Assembly: GCA_002401295.1 (NCBI GenBank)
Contig: NVSR01000015.1
Location: forward strand, 8,543 to 30,912
Origin: SAR324 cluster bacterium
GTDB taxonomy: Bacteria; SAR324; XYD2-FULL-50-16
DNA: 22,370 bases
Direction: 5' to 3'
The translations under genes and the position numbers were made by a program. Of this stretch, positions 8,424 to 16,203 are shown in pieces; within the stretch, counting starts at the first letter, position 1; every line of letters begins with the position of its first letter. The notes beneath the pieces were generated by a model, which did not search any database, had not been told where the DNA came from, and saw nothing but the letters and a program-made list of their open reading frames with translations.

Positions 8424-9576
8424 AAGCGGGTCATCAGGATATGGAGGATCATTTCAGAGCCTTCGACAGACAGTTCAGGTACTTGATAAGAAAAAGTATA
8501 AATTAATTATCATCTTCTTAAATCATTCCCCTTTGATTCAAGAGTTAACAGAGCTCGGCATAGATTGTCGAAAGATCTCTGATCCAGTTTTAACTAACCA
8601 TGAAAACTGGTCTTATCAATGGATAGATAAGATCTATCATAACCTTCAAAGAATTTTTCCAAACTTCAGCCTGTTAACGGAGTCATTGTTCCATTTTAGT
8701 ACGATAAGAAAACTAAAAAGAATAGTGACACAGGAAAATGTGGATTTAGTGCATCTTAACAACCAGGTCTCCAGAGATTTCTGGGGAACTATACTCGCCA
8801 AAAAGTGTGACCTTCCATGTGTATCTCACTTAAGAACTTTCAACTCCCAAATGTTGAATAAGAGGAAAGTAGATTATCTCAAGAAGGTAAATATTAGCTA
8901 TATAGCTATTTCATCACAAATAAAAAAGCACTGGCAAGGTAAAGGGTTACCTCATGAAAAACTCACTTTGATTCACAATATTTTCATACCGGCACCTTGG
9001 AAAGCAGAACAAAAAAGTCAGATACAACGATCTGAAGAAGGGAAAAAAATCCTATTTATAGGGCGTCTTATCCAATGTAAAGGGCTCCCCTTTTTCTTGG
9101 AAGCCTTTGCATTATTACTCCACGAAATGCCCCGATGTAGACTGTACTTGATCGGGAGCGGACAACTTGAAAACCATTTAAAAGAGTTAACAGAACAACT
9201 ACACCTTCAAGAGAGTGTATACTTTTTGGGGTATCAGGATAAACCTTATTCCCTCATCGCTGAGGCAGATCTTTTGGTACTACCGTCAAGTCAAGAGGCC
9301 TTTGGACGAGTGCTTCTTGAAGCGATGACACTTGGAACTCCAGTAATAGGATCTGATATCGGGGGAATATCAGACATCATCGAATCCGAAACCGATGGAC
9401 TGATCATTCCCTATGGCAATGTGGAGGCACTAAAAAATGCCATGCAAAGGATCCTTACGGATGAGGAGCTTTCAACACGATTAAAGAAGAACGCGATCAA
9501 AAAAGTTCAAAAAAAATTCAACTCCACAGAGTATGCTACAAAGTTGCAAGCCATCTACACGAATATACTGAATTAG
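8401..9576 (+). CDS. GT4-family glycosyltransferase
   Basis: The protein has 391 residues from TTG 8401; an ATG two codons earlier (8395) is the alternative but has no spaced ribosome-binding site. The GT-B fold is evident: an N-terminal ESGSSGYGGSFQSL donor/acceptor loop, a C-terminal-domain entry at FIGRLIQCKGLPFF, and the retaining GT4 E-x7-E motif at E299-E307 (EAFGRVLLE), followed by GTPVIGSDIGG. Members transfer a sugar from a nucleotide donor to a lipid-linked acceptor on the cytoplasmic face of the inner membrane. Donor and acceptor cannot be deduced. The 23-base overlap with the preceding asparagine synthase-like gene points to coupled translation and a shared pathway. Confidence 0.9.
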   Translation: MKTILFIESGSSGYGGSFQSLRQTVQVLDKKKYKLIIIFLNHSPLIQELTELGIDCRKISDPVLTNHENWSYQWIDKIYHNLQRIFPNFSLLTESLFHFSTIRKLKRIVTQENVDLVHLNNQVSRDFWGTILAKKCDLPCVSHLRTFNSQMLNKRKVDYLKKVNISYIAISSQIKKHWQGKGLPHEKLTLIHNIFIPAPWKAEQKSQIQRSEEGKKILFIGRLIQCKGLPFFLEAFALLLHEMPRCRLYLIGSGQLENHLKELTEQLHLQESVYFLGYQDKPYSLIAEADLLVLPSSQEAFGRVLLEAMTLGTPVIGSDIGGISDIIESETDGLIIPYGNVEALKNAMQRILTDEELSTRLKKNAIKKVQKKFNSTEYATKLQAIYTNILN

Positions 9577-9637
9577 CTGCTTCGATGCGGACCATAAATC
9601 ATTGCTAAAACAACAATTTTAAACTTGAAGGACCTTA

Positions 9638-10492
9638 ATGGCTGTTCCGAAAACAGCAAGGGCAAAAGTAGCCTATGTTGTGAATGAATTTTCCAGAACT
9701 TTCCTTAAAGATCCAGAATTTATGCGAAAAACTGTAAAACCAGTCGTTTTGGCAGGCTTGAAGCTACTTTTCGGAAGAAGGGGTATCAAGGTAAATATTG
9801 GTGGTCAGGGAGAAGTTCGAATGAGTCCCATCTTCTATTTTAGCAACTGGGAAAATTTTGGTGGTCAACATAATAAGGGCTATGCCTCTTGTGTTCAGGC
9901 ATGCGATGGGAAGCAGATTTTTCTAGATATTGGTGCCCATATCGGGCTCTATTCCCTCCCTATCAGCAAACGGCTTAGCAAAGATGGAAGAATATTTGCC
10001 TTTGAACCATCGAGTGTGAATTACAAAACACTTCAAGACCATATTCACATGAATCAAGCAGACAGTATTATTCCCTTGCCTCATTTAGTTGGAGCAATTT
10101 CCTTAGATCAAGTTGATTTTTATGAAGATACTGATCAAATTTCACCAATGAATTCTATTGCATGTACCAGTAAAACCCCGATAAAAGTGACACGAAAAAA
10201 GCAGATCTCGGTGGATGAGTTTTGTCAGGATATGAAAATTATTCCCGATGTTATTAAGATTGATGTGGAAGGTGCGGAGATAGAAGTCTTGAAAGGAGCA
10301 AAAAAAACCCTTAGAGAACACGATCCGAAGATATTTCTAAGTGTTCATCCTGTTCATATAAAGGCCCTCGGTAAAACTCTGGACGATCTTGCAAGTATTA
10401 TTGAAGAGATCGGATATATTCCTCAAACAGTGGAGGGAAAAGATAACTCGGATTTTCATGAAAACGAATGCCTTTTAACAAAAAAGAGATAA
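9638..10492 (+). CDS. FkbM-family methyltransferase (first copy)
   Basis: This 284-residue protein carries the FkbM signature: FLDIGAHIGLYS (95-106) for SAM binding, FAFEPS (120-125) at the end of strand beta-2, and IKIDVEGAEIEVLKG (206-220). FkbM enzymes are usually O-methyltransferases; in glycan clusters they are assigned to O-methylation of sugars, though the substrate here is not visible. A basic, partly hydrophobic N-terminus of about 90 residues precedes the SAM domain and may contact the acceptor or membrane. GAAGGA at 9627-9632 lies five bases before the ATG. Its stop codon directly abuts the next gene's ATG, so translation is probably coupled. Confidence 0.88.
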   Translation: MAVPKTARAKVAYVVNEFSRTFLKDPEFMRKTVKPVVLAGLKLLFGRRGIKVNIGGQGEVRMSPIFYFSNWENFGGQHNKGYASCVQACDGKQIFLDIGAHIGLYSLPISKRLSKDGRIFAFEPSSVNYKTLQDHIHMNQADSIIPLPHLVGAISLDQVDFYEDTDQISPMNSIACTSKTPIKVTRKKQISVDEFCQDMKIIPDVIKIDVEGAEIEVLKGAKKTLREHDPKIFLSVHPVHIKALGKTLDDLASIIEEIGYIPQTVEGKDNSDFHENECLLTKKR

Positions 10493-11581
10493 ATGAAACT
10501 GGTTCTGGTTATTTCTTCTTTGTCTTGCGGTGGATCCGAACGGGTTTTATCAGAAATGGCAAATTATTGGTCACAAACGGGGCATGAAGTAACCTTACTA
10601 ACTCTTGATGATGGATCCAGTCATTTTTACCAACTAAACCCAACGGTCAAGTGGTACCCACTGAATTTACTTAAAAAATCAGAAAATTTTTTCCAAGCTG
10701 TGGGGGCAAATTTTCAGCGCATAGCCGTACTAAGAACAGAGATTAGAAAGGTTCATCCTGATGTCGTTATTTCCTTTTTATATGCTACTAATATAATGGT
10801 ATTACTAGCATCTGCCTTCAGTTCATTCCCTGTGATTGTATCGGAACGCAATCACCCAGCCATGAAAAAAGAAAGTCCCAGAGGTTGGTCTCATATTCGA
10901 AAATTAATGTATCCCAGAGCCCGACATTTAGTCGTGCAAACGAATTCTATTAAGAACTGGTTTATCGGTTATAACAAATCAATACCGATTATACACAATC
11001 CTATCGGAATGGCAGATAGCAGCCTGAACGAAGCTCCAGAAATCCCTTTACCTGCAGGGAGGTTTGCCACTGCCATGGGAAGCCTAAGCCATCAAAAGGG
11101 ATTTGACATACTGATAAAGATATTCACTCGATTGTTACTACGATTTCCCGATTGGGAGCTGGTTATACTGGGGGAAGGAGCACTTCGCAAGGATTTGGAA
11201 GATCAAGTTAAAAAGTTGGGGGCTGTTGGGAAAATTCGTTTCCCGGGGTCTGTGAAAAATCCAACCACAGTATTAAAACGGTCTGACCTCTTTCTATTTT
11301 CATCTCGATACGAAGGATTCCCCAATGCTTTACTGGAAGCCATGGCTTGTGGGCTTCCAGTTGTGAGTTTCGATTGCCCCTCGGGTCCGGCGGATATGAT
11401 AAGAAATGGAGAAAACGGAATGCTCGTTCCCTTAGGAAATTCTGATGAGCTTGAACAAGTGGCAGCCAAGTTAATGGCAGATCCATCAAAACGAAAACAA
11501 TTAGCAAAAGAGGCCCAAAAAGTTCAAACGACATTTTCTAGAGAAGCCATCATGGCCGAATGGACTAAACTACTCAATTAG
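10493..11581 (+). CDS. GT4-family glycosyltransferase
   Basis: The 362-residue GT-B enzyme opens with MKLVLVISSLSCGGSERVL, the N-terminal glycine-rich loop of the GT4 subgroup that includes PglH/PglJ-like N-acetylhexosamine transferases. MGSLSHQKGFDILI marks the donor domain, and the retaining E-x7-E motif is at E274-E282 (EGFPNALLE), followed by ACGLPVVSFDCPSGP. That subgroup often adds GalNAc or GlcNAc to a lipid-linked chain, but specificity cannot be assigned from motifs alone. The ATG follows the previous stop without any gap. It shares loop and motif wording with the GT4 at 15044, so the two may be related paralogues. Confidence 0.9.
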   Translation: MKLVLVISSLSCGGSERVLSEMANYWSQTGHEVTLLTLDDGSSHFYQLNPTVKWYPLNLLKKSENFFQAVGANFQRIAVLRTEIRKVHPDVVISFLYATNIMVLLASAFSSFPVIVSERNHPAMKKESPRGWSHIRKLMYPRARHLVVQTNSIKNWFIGYNKSIPIIHNPIGMADSSLNEAPEIPLPAGRFATAMGSLSHQKGFDILIKIFTRLLLRFPDWELVILGEGALRKDLEDQVKKLGAVGKIRFPGSVKNPTTVLKRSDLFLFSSRYEGFPNALLEAMACGLPVVSFDCPSGPADMIRNGENGMLVPLGNSDELEQVAAKLMADPSKRKQLAKEAQKVQTTFSREAIMAEWTKLLN

Positions 11582-11596
11582 CGTGAATAAAAAAGA

Positions 11597-12703
11597 ATGA
11601 AAACCGTTCATGTTCTGCATTCTAATCTAAAAATAGTGGGGAATGAACTGGCTTTTCTCTTCCCCTTACGTTTCAACCGGAAAAGGCTGCAGCGAGATTA
11701 TAATGTAAATTTAAAGTTTTTTACTGATATCAACTCAGCTCTCTATGATTGCGACACCTTGATTACTAGCAGTTGGGTAGCTGGGAGAGAAAAAAAATGG
11801 TGGGCTAACGGCCAGCGAAAGTTATTATTTCAGTTCTTGGAAGAAGCCAAGGAGCGCTCTGGAGCCTTGATATGGGCAGATATATCGGATAGTACCGGAA
11901 CCACCCATTTTGAAGTTTTGCCCTATGTGGACCGTTATCTCAAAGGGCAACTACTAAAAAAGCGCAGTGATTATCGAAAAAAACACTACGCATCACGTAT
12001 CTTTTGCGACTATTACCATCAATTGTACGATATTGAAGATACGGACCCCGGCCCTCCCCATTTGAATCACTTCCCCGAAGAAAAAGAACTAAAAAAACTA
12101 TATGTTGGCTGGAATACGGGCATGGCAAACTATGGGCAAAGAGAAGTCTATTGGGGCATTGCCTCACATTTTTACCCCTACTTACGTTTGCCTGTTTTTT
12201 ATCATCATCGCTGGCATTCACCGTCAGCCCAGAGGTCTATTCCCCTGAGTTGTCGAATTGGCGCCAAATATTCCAGAAAAACAGCTGCCGCTCCAAGATT
12301 GAGAATCATGGAAATTTTGAAAGGAATGATCCCTACAAACAAGATACCCAGGAAAGAATATTTCGCGGAGATGCAGCAGTCCAGGCTGTGCATTTCTCCC
12401 TTTGGATTGGGAGAAATTTCCCTCCGGGATTTTGAGGTGATGATTGCCGGTGCCGCCATATTAAAACAAAATTCAGATCATATGGAGACTTGGCCAAACT
12501 TTTTTGTAGATAAAATCACATATATTGGCTTTTCCTGGGATTTATCCGATTTTTACGAGAAAACATGTTGGGCCCATGAAAACCCTAATGAAGTATTAAG
12601 AATCGCAGAAAGCAGCCAGTCTCTTTATAGAAAGCTCACCTGTACGAAAGAAGGTCATCATAATTTTTGCAAAAGGTTCATTCACCTTTGTGTCAATTTG
12701 TAG
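11597..12703 (+). CDS. Putative glycosyltransferase, poorly characterised family
   Basis: The 368-residue protein has no signal peptide or membrane helix. I do not recognise a named family with certainty. The clearest signal is a C-terminal segment at about residues 252-290 (KEYFAEMQQSRLCISPFG ... GEISLRDFEVMIAGAAILKQ). It resembles the donor-site half of CgeB/YkvP-like and exostosin-like GT-B glycosyltransferases, where a gatekeeper glutamate (here in RDFE) sits before a GA-x-L step. The N-terminal half (MKTVHVLHSNLKIVGNE, DTLITSSW) reads like a Rossmann strand-loop start but has no diagnostic motif. It stands 15 bases after a GT4 gene and before an FkbM methyltransferase, which supports a role in adding or modifying a sugar. 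Inverting versus retaining chemistry is unknown. Confidence 0.6.
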   Translation: MKTVHVLHSNLKIVGNELAFLFPLRFNRKRLQRDYNVNLKFFTDINSALYDCDTLITSSWVAGREKKWWANGQRKLLFQFLEEAKERSGALIWADISDSTGTTHFEVLPYVDRYLKGQLLKKRSDYRKKHYASRIFCDYYHQLYDIEDTDPGPPHLNHFPEEKELKKLYVGWNTGMANYGQREVYWGIASHFYPYLRLPVFYHHRWHSPSAQRSIPLSCRIGAKYSRKTAAAPRLRIMEILKGMIPTNKIPRKEYFAEMQQSRLCISPFGLGEISLRDFEVMIAGAAILKQNSDHMETWPNFFVDKITYIGFSWDLSDFYEKTCWAHENPNEVLRIAESSQSLYRKLTCTKEGHHNFCKRFIHLCVNL

Positions 12704-12780
12704 ACCAAAACTCAGGTAAGAAGATCAAAATTCTTTTTTGTCTGTTTGATTCATTCACTCATTCATTGGAACGATCAACC

Positions 12781-13731
12781 ATGTTAAAAAATATTTCAAA
12801 ATTTGTGGATCACTGCGGTCGCTACGGTACCCCAGCAATGCTTAAGTACGCCAAAAACAGACTTATCTTTCACTGGCATCGTGATATCGCTAAAAAGCAA
12901 TACTGGGAAAAGGACATCCATAATTATCGGATGAAATTAGATTTGTACGATTTAGGTATTTCACGAGCCCTTATGTTTTTCGGCTCACGAGAAGAGGACC
13001 ACAAGTATGTTTTGGAACAAGTGCTAAAGCCAGGCATGACTGTGTTGGATCTCGGAGCCAATATTGGCTACTATGCATTGATGGAATGTAAATTGGTCGG
13101 ACCGAAAGGTTTTGTCTACGCGATTGAGCCCCATCCAACAAATTTTGCGATGTTGAAAGAGAATATAAAACTCAACAAGATGGAGAATCGAGTAGAAATG
13201 CATCAAATGGGCGGCTCCGATAAAACAAGTGTTGAATGCCTGTATGGTTCCAATAAATCCAATTTGCACACATTTTGTTTGGGAGAGGGCGGAAGCGAAG
13301 GCTTGAATATGATCGAAGTTTCCACCATGACAGTACCGGATTTTTGTAAAGGAAAGAAGAAAATCGATTTGATTCGAATGGATATTGAGGGCTTCGAAGT
13401 AGAAGTTTTTAGAGGAATGTTAGATGCCTTGGATGATTCAGAATTCAATCCCTCCATACTATTCGAAACACACAAACCAAAATACAAAGATCCCGAGCAT
13501 AGTATGAGGGATGTGTTAACCAAAATGTTTGAGAAGGGATATTATCCAAAAATCATCATTTCTGATGAACTACCCAGAGCTAAGTTTAAGGAAAACGGCT
13601 ACACCCCTGCCCACACGATTCCTACAGATGGCTTAACACGGGGTTTTTACTACGACATGCCGGAAGATGATGCAATACGTTTCATTTGCGATATCGGATC
13701 CGTTCGAGGAGTATTACTGGTCAGGAGATAG
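12781..13731 (+). CDS. FkbM-family methyltransferase (second copy)
   Basis: From ATG 12781 the protein has 316 residues. The frame can be extended to TTG 12667, but that would overlap the previous gene and add low-complexity residues, so the ATG is preferred; GGAAC at 12768-12772 is a possible ribosome-binding site. SAM-domain motifs are TVLDLGANIGYYAL (87-100), YAIEPHPTNF (113-122) and DLIRMDIEGFEVEVFRG (196-212). It differs clearly from the first FkbM protein in its N-terminus and has a longer C-terminal extension (about 230-316), so it probably has another acceptor. A role in O-methylation of the glycan is inferred. Confidence 0.87.
   Translation: MLKNISKFVDHCGRYGTPAMLKYAKNRLIFHWHRDIAKKQYWEKDIHNYRMKLDLYDLGISRALMFFGSREEDHKYVLEQVLKPGMTVLDLGANIGYYALMECKLVGPKGFVYAIEPHPTNFAMLKENIKLNKMENRVEMHQMGGSDKTSVECLYGSNKSNLHTFCLGEGGSEGLNMIEVSTMTVPDFCKGKKKIDLIRMDIEGFEVEVFRGMLDALDDSEFNPSILFETHKPKYKDPEHSMRDVLTKMFEKGYYPKIIISDELPRAKFKENGYTPAHTIPTDGLTRGFYYDMPEDDAIRFICDIGSVRGVLLVRR
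13722..13727 (+). promoter_or_regulatory. Ribosome-binding site for the start at 13737
   Basis: CAGGAG lies nine bases before ATG 13737, at the very end of the preceding gene. It supports the ATG over the in-frame TTG at 13686, which would sit well inside the second FkbM gene. Confidence 0.55.
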
Positions 13732-13736
13732 TAGGG

Positions 13737-15041
13737 ATGAGGCACTCTACGGTAGAGCTTGGCATCGTTTATTTACACATATTCATTGCACTCTTTTACC
13801 TGCCATTACGTTTAATATTTGATAGCTTTTTGTGGCTTTTACTCCCAGCTTTCATTTTTACTTTTTATTTCCTGTTTTTTCCATTCAGATTGCGTAGGTT
13901 TAAGCTAGTCCCCATAGATTATTGGTTTATTCTTATGTTTTTGTATGGGGTTGTAAGTAGTGTAATCGGTATTTTCGCCCGATCAACAACCCCTATGGTC
14001 CAATACTTCATTCATAATTTTTTACCTTTGAGTACATATTTTGCTGCTCGATTTTACACCCGGGATTCGATCGAAAAAAACTACAGATTACTGCAGTGTT
14101 TTTATATTACTGCTTGGTTTTTTGTCGCTTACATCATAGCGGAATATGTGTGGATTTTTGTTTTGGACATCCCTCATACATCTATACCATGGATGAAACC
14201 CCACCTTGTTCTCAATTATGATGTGAAGCTTGTACGTTCGATCCTTCTGTATCGGCATCCTGCTGGATTGACCCTAAATCTGATTTTTGCCGTCCTCTTT
14301 CCGCTCCTGTTATTTCGATACAAATTCAAATCAGATGCAATTAAAATAAGGCCTGTAAAGGGTTACTTATTATTAGTACTTACTTTTATTTCACTGATTT
14401 TTCTATTTATAAAAACAAGCCTGATCTCAATTTTACTCTTAATTGTTTTGACGAGTGGGCTGTCTAAAAGTTATATCCACAGATTCATCACATCAGCAAT
14501 TATTGGAATAATTTTTATACTGGCAACGACTATATTTTGGGACCTGATAAGACTGGTCTACGAAGATTATGTTATCAGAGTAAACAATAACACCGGCAGG
14601 AGTGATCTAGCTGAAATGGCACATAGTTTTTTGAGAGTTGCTGAGTATTATCAGTTTGATGATCCCTCAATCATCCTGGGAAGTCAGGTCATTCCCTTTG
14701 ATGATACAACACTATTCAGGTCAACCAGCTACACGGAAGCTCGAATTTTAGGATACCCCATCGCCTTCGGCATGGGCTGGTTTCTAATGATTATTTTCAT
14801 AGGAATACACTTCATTAAATATATTTCTTTTTTCCTGAAATTTGAATATTTCCGTCCTATAGGAATTTGCCTAGCCCTGACCTTAGCCTCCGTTTTGATT
14901 GATTTTCACTATGGAACTTTCATTTACAGGGGGCCACAAGAATTATTACTCTTATCCCTGGCATTTTTTATCGGTTATTACGATAGCTGTAAATCAACCT
15001 TAAAGCGCAGCCTCGGAGAGCATACCCTTATTCGGAATTAG
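13737..15041 (+). CDS. O-antigen polymerase/ligase-like integral membrane protein (Wzy/WaaL type)
   Basis: The protein has 434 residues from ATG 13737 and about ten or eleven hydrophobic helices. A large hydrophilic loop at about residues 275-340 (RVNNNTGRSDLAEMAHSFL and following) lies before the last helices. Many helices plus one long external loop near the C-terminus is the architecture of Wzy polymerases and WaaL ligases, whose loop holds functional arginine and histidine residues. In the Wzy-dependent pathway it would polymerise lipid-linked repeat units on the periplasmic side. Wzy proteins are too divergent to identify with certainty by eye, and a ligase is the main alternative. The protein is rich in Phe, Ile and Leu. 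The next GT4 gene starts two bases after its stop. Confidence 0.75.
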   Translation: MRHSTVELGIVYLHIFIALFYLPLRLIFDSFLWLLLPAFIFTFYFLFFPFRLRRFKLVPIDYWFILMFLYGVVSSVIGIFARSTTPMVQYFIHNFLPLSTYFAARFYTRDSIEKNYRLLQCFYITAWFFVAYIIAEYVWIFVLDIPHTSIPWMKPHLVLNYDVKLVRSILLYRHPAGLTLNLIFAVLFPLLLFRYKFKSDAIKIRPVKGYLLLVLTFISLIFLFIKTSLISILLLIVLTSGLSKSYIHRFITSAIIGIIFILATTIFWDLIRLVYEDYVIRVNNNTGRSDLAEMAHSFLRVAEYYQFDDPSIILGSQVIPFDDTTLFRSTSYTEARILGYPIAFGMGWFLMIIFIGIHFIKYISFFLKFEYFRPIGICLALTLASVLIDFHYGTFIYRGPQELLLLSLAFFIGYYDSCKSTLKRSLGEHTLIRN

Positions 15042-15043
15042 AC

Positions 15044-16150
15044 ATGCAAGAAAAAAGACACCACATCTGTTTCATAATGATGACTCTGGAAGGGGGAGGT
15101 TCAGAAAGGGTAATGGTGACGATCATGAATAATATTGATCGTAAAAAATATAAGATATGTCTACTCCTCATGCAAAAAAAAGGTTTTTTCCTTGAAAGCT
15201 TACGTTCAGATATTGATGTAGTCGATTTCAAATGCACACAGATTCGCTATATGTTTCCCAAATTGGTAAAATGGCTTCGTTCAGAACAGCCTGATATCGT
15301 TTTTTCTACAATCGGCAGTCTCAACTTATGTGTCACAATATGCTCCTTCTTTACCCCTCGAAAAATAAAACACATTGCCAGGGAAAGCAGCATTCCAAGC
15401 ATTGGAAACCAAGTTTTTCGAATACCAGCCATTCAAAATTTTCTTTATCGTCAGCTTTATCCAAGTATTGATCGTATTATTTGTCAGTCTCAATTTATGA
15501 AGGCCGATTTAGTGGAAAACTTTGGGATTTCAGCCAATCAAATCGAAGTCAATTACAACCCGGTTGAAGTCGATGAAATCAAAAAAAAATCACTCCTGCC
15601 ATGCCCGGAAATGAACAAAGACGAGTACAACCTCCTAGCCGTCGGCCGACTGAATAAAATAAAACGTTTCCATCTTCTCATAGACTCCTTCTCGTTAATA
15701 CCAGATAAAAAGGTTAAATTAACAATTCTGGGCATAGGCGCTCAAGAGGAGCCTTTAAAGAAAAGAACTCGACAATTAGGAATAGAATCAAGAGTTAGTT
15801 TTTTAGGGTTTCAAAAAAACCCTTACCGATTCATGAAAAAGGCTGACGCATTGATCGTGACTTCCAAATATGAGGGGTATCCTAATGTGATACTGGAGGC
15901 CAATCTATGCGGGACTCCAGCAATAGCCTTTGATGTTCCCGGTGGAATAAACGAGATCATTAGAGAAGGAATGAATGGAATTCTCGTTGAAGATCATAAT
16001 ATTAATGCATTAGCTCAGGCGATACAAAGGGGTCAACATACAGATTGGAGTGAGGAAATAATGTTTCGTATGATTCATGAGCGCCATGCTAAAAGGACTA
16101 TTCTTAAAAGCTACTACGATTTATTCGAAAATTTAATTCAGTTGGCATAA
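15044..16150 (+). CDS. GT4-family glycosyltransferase
   Basis: The 368-residue GT-B protein has the N-terminal loop MTLEGGGSERVMVTIMNN and a donor domain entered at VGRLNKIKRFHLLIDSF. The E-x7-E motif is at E277-E285 (EGYPNVILE), followed by CGTPAIAFDVPGG. It is of the same broad subgroup as the GT4 at 10493 (shared GGSERV loop and related C-terminal wording) and probably transfers a sugar to the growing lipid-linked repeat unit at the inner membrane. Its ATG follows the polymerase-like gene's stop after two bases, so translation is likely coupled. Sugar specificity is unknown. Confidence 0.9.
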   Translation: MQEKRHHICFIMMTLEGGGSERVMVTIMNNIDRKKYKICLLLMQKKGFFLESLRSDIDVVDFKCTQIRYMFPKLVKWLRSEQPDIVFSTIGSLNLCVTICSFFTPRKIKHIARESSIPSIGNQVFRIPAIQNFLYRQLYPSIDRIICQSQFMKADLVENFGISANQIEVNYNPVEVDEIKKKSLLPCPEMNKDEYNLLAVGRLNKIKRFHLLIDSFSLIPDKKVKLTILGIGAQEEPLKKRTRQLGIESRVSFLGFQKNPYRFMKKADALIVTSKYEGYPNVILEANLCGTPAIAFDVPGGINEIIREGMNGILVEDHNINALAQAIQRGQHTDWSEEIMFRMIHERHAKRTILKSYYDLFENLIQLA

Positions 16151-16203
16151 CACGGGTTCCCACAGATGCAATTTTGGAAAACAGAAACTCAAGATGAGTG
16201 CTT

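Noticed and set aside
11203..11534. Two minus-strand open frames within the GT4 gene at 10493
   Set aside because: They are antisense to conserved GT4 motifs with no ribosome-binding site or family resemblance; treated as chance frames.
12667..12780. Extension of the second FkbM gene back to TTG 12667
   Set aside because: It would overlap the preceding gene, adds residues unlike the family, and has a weaker start than ATG 12781.
13686..13736. Extension of the polymerase-like gene back to TTG 13686
   Set aside because: The extra residues are basic, lie inside the FkbM gene, and a well-placed ribosome-binding site supports ATG 13737.
16198..16203. GTG start two codons before the third asparagine synthase gene
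   Set aside because: It would bury the catalytic cysteine behind three residues; ATG 16204 gives Met-Cys as the family requires.
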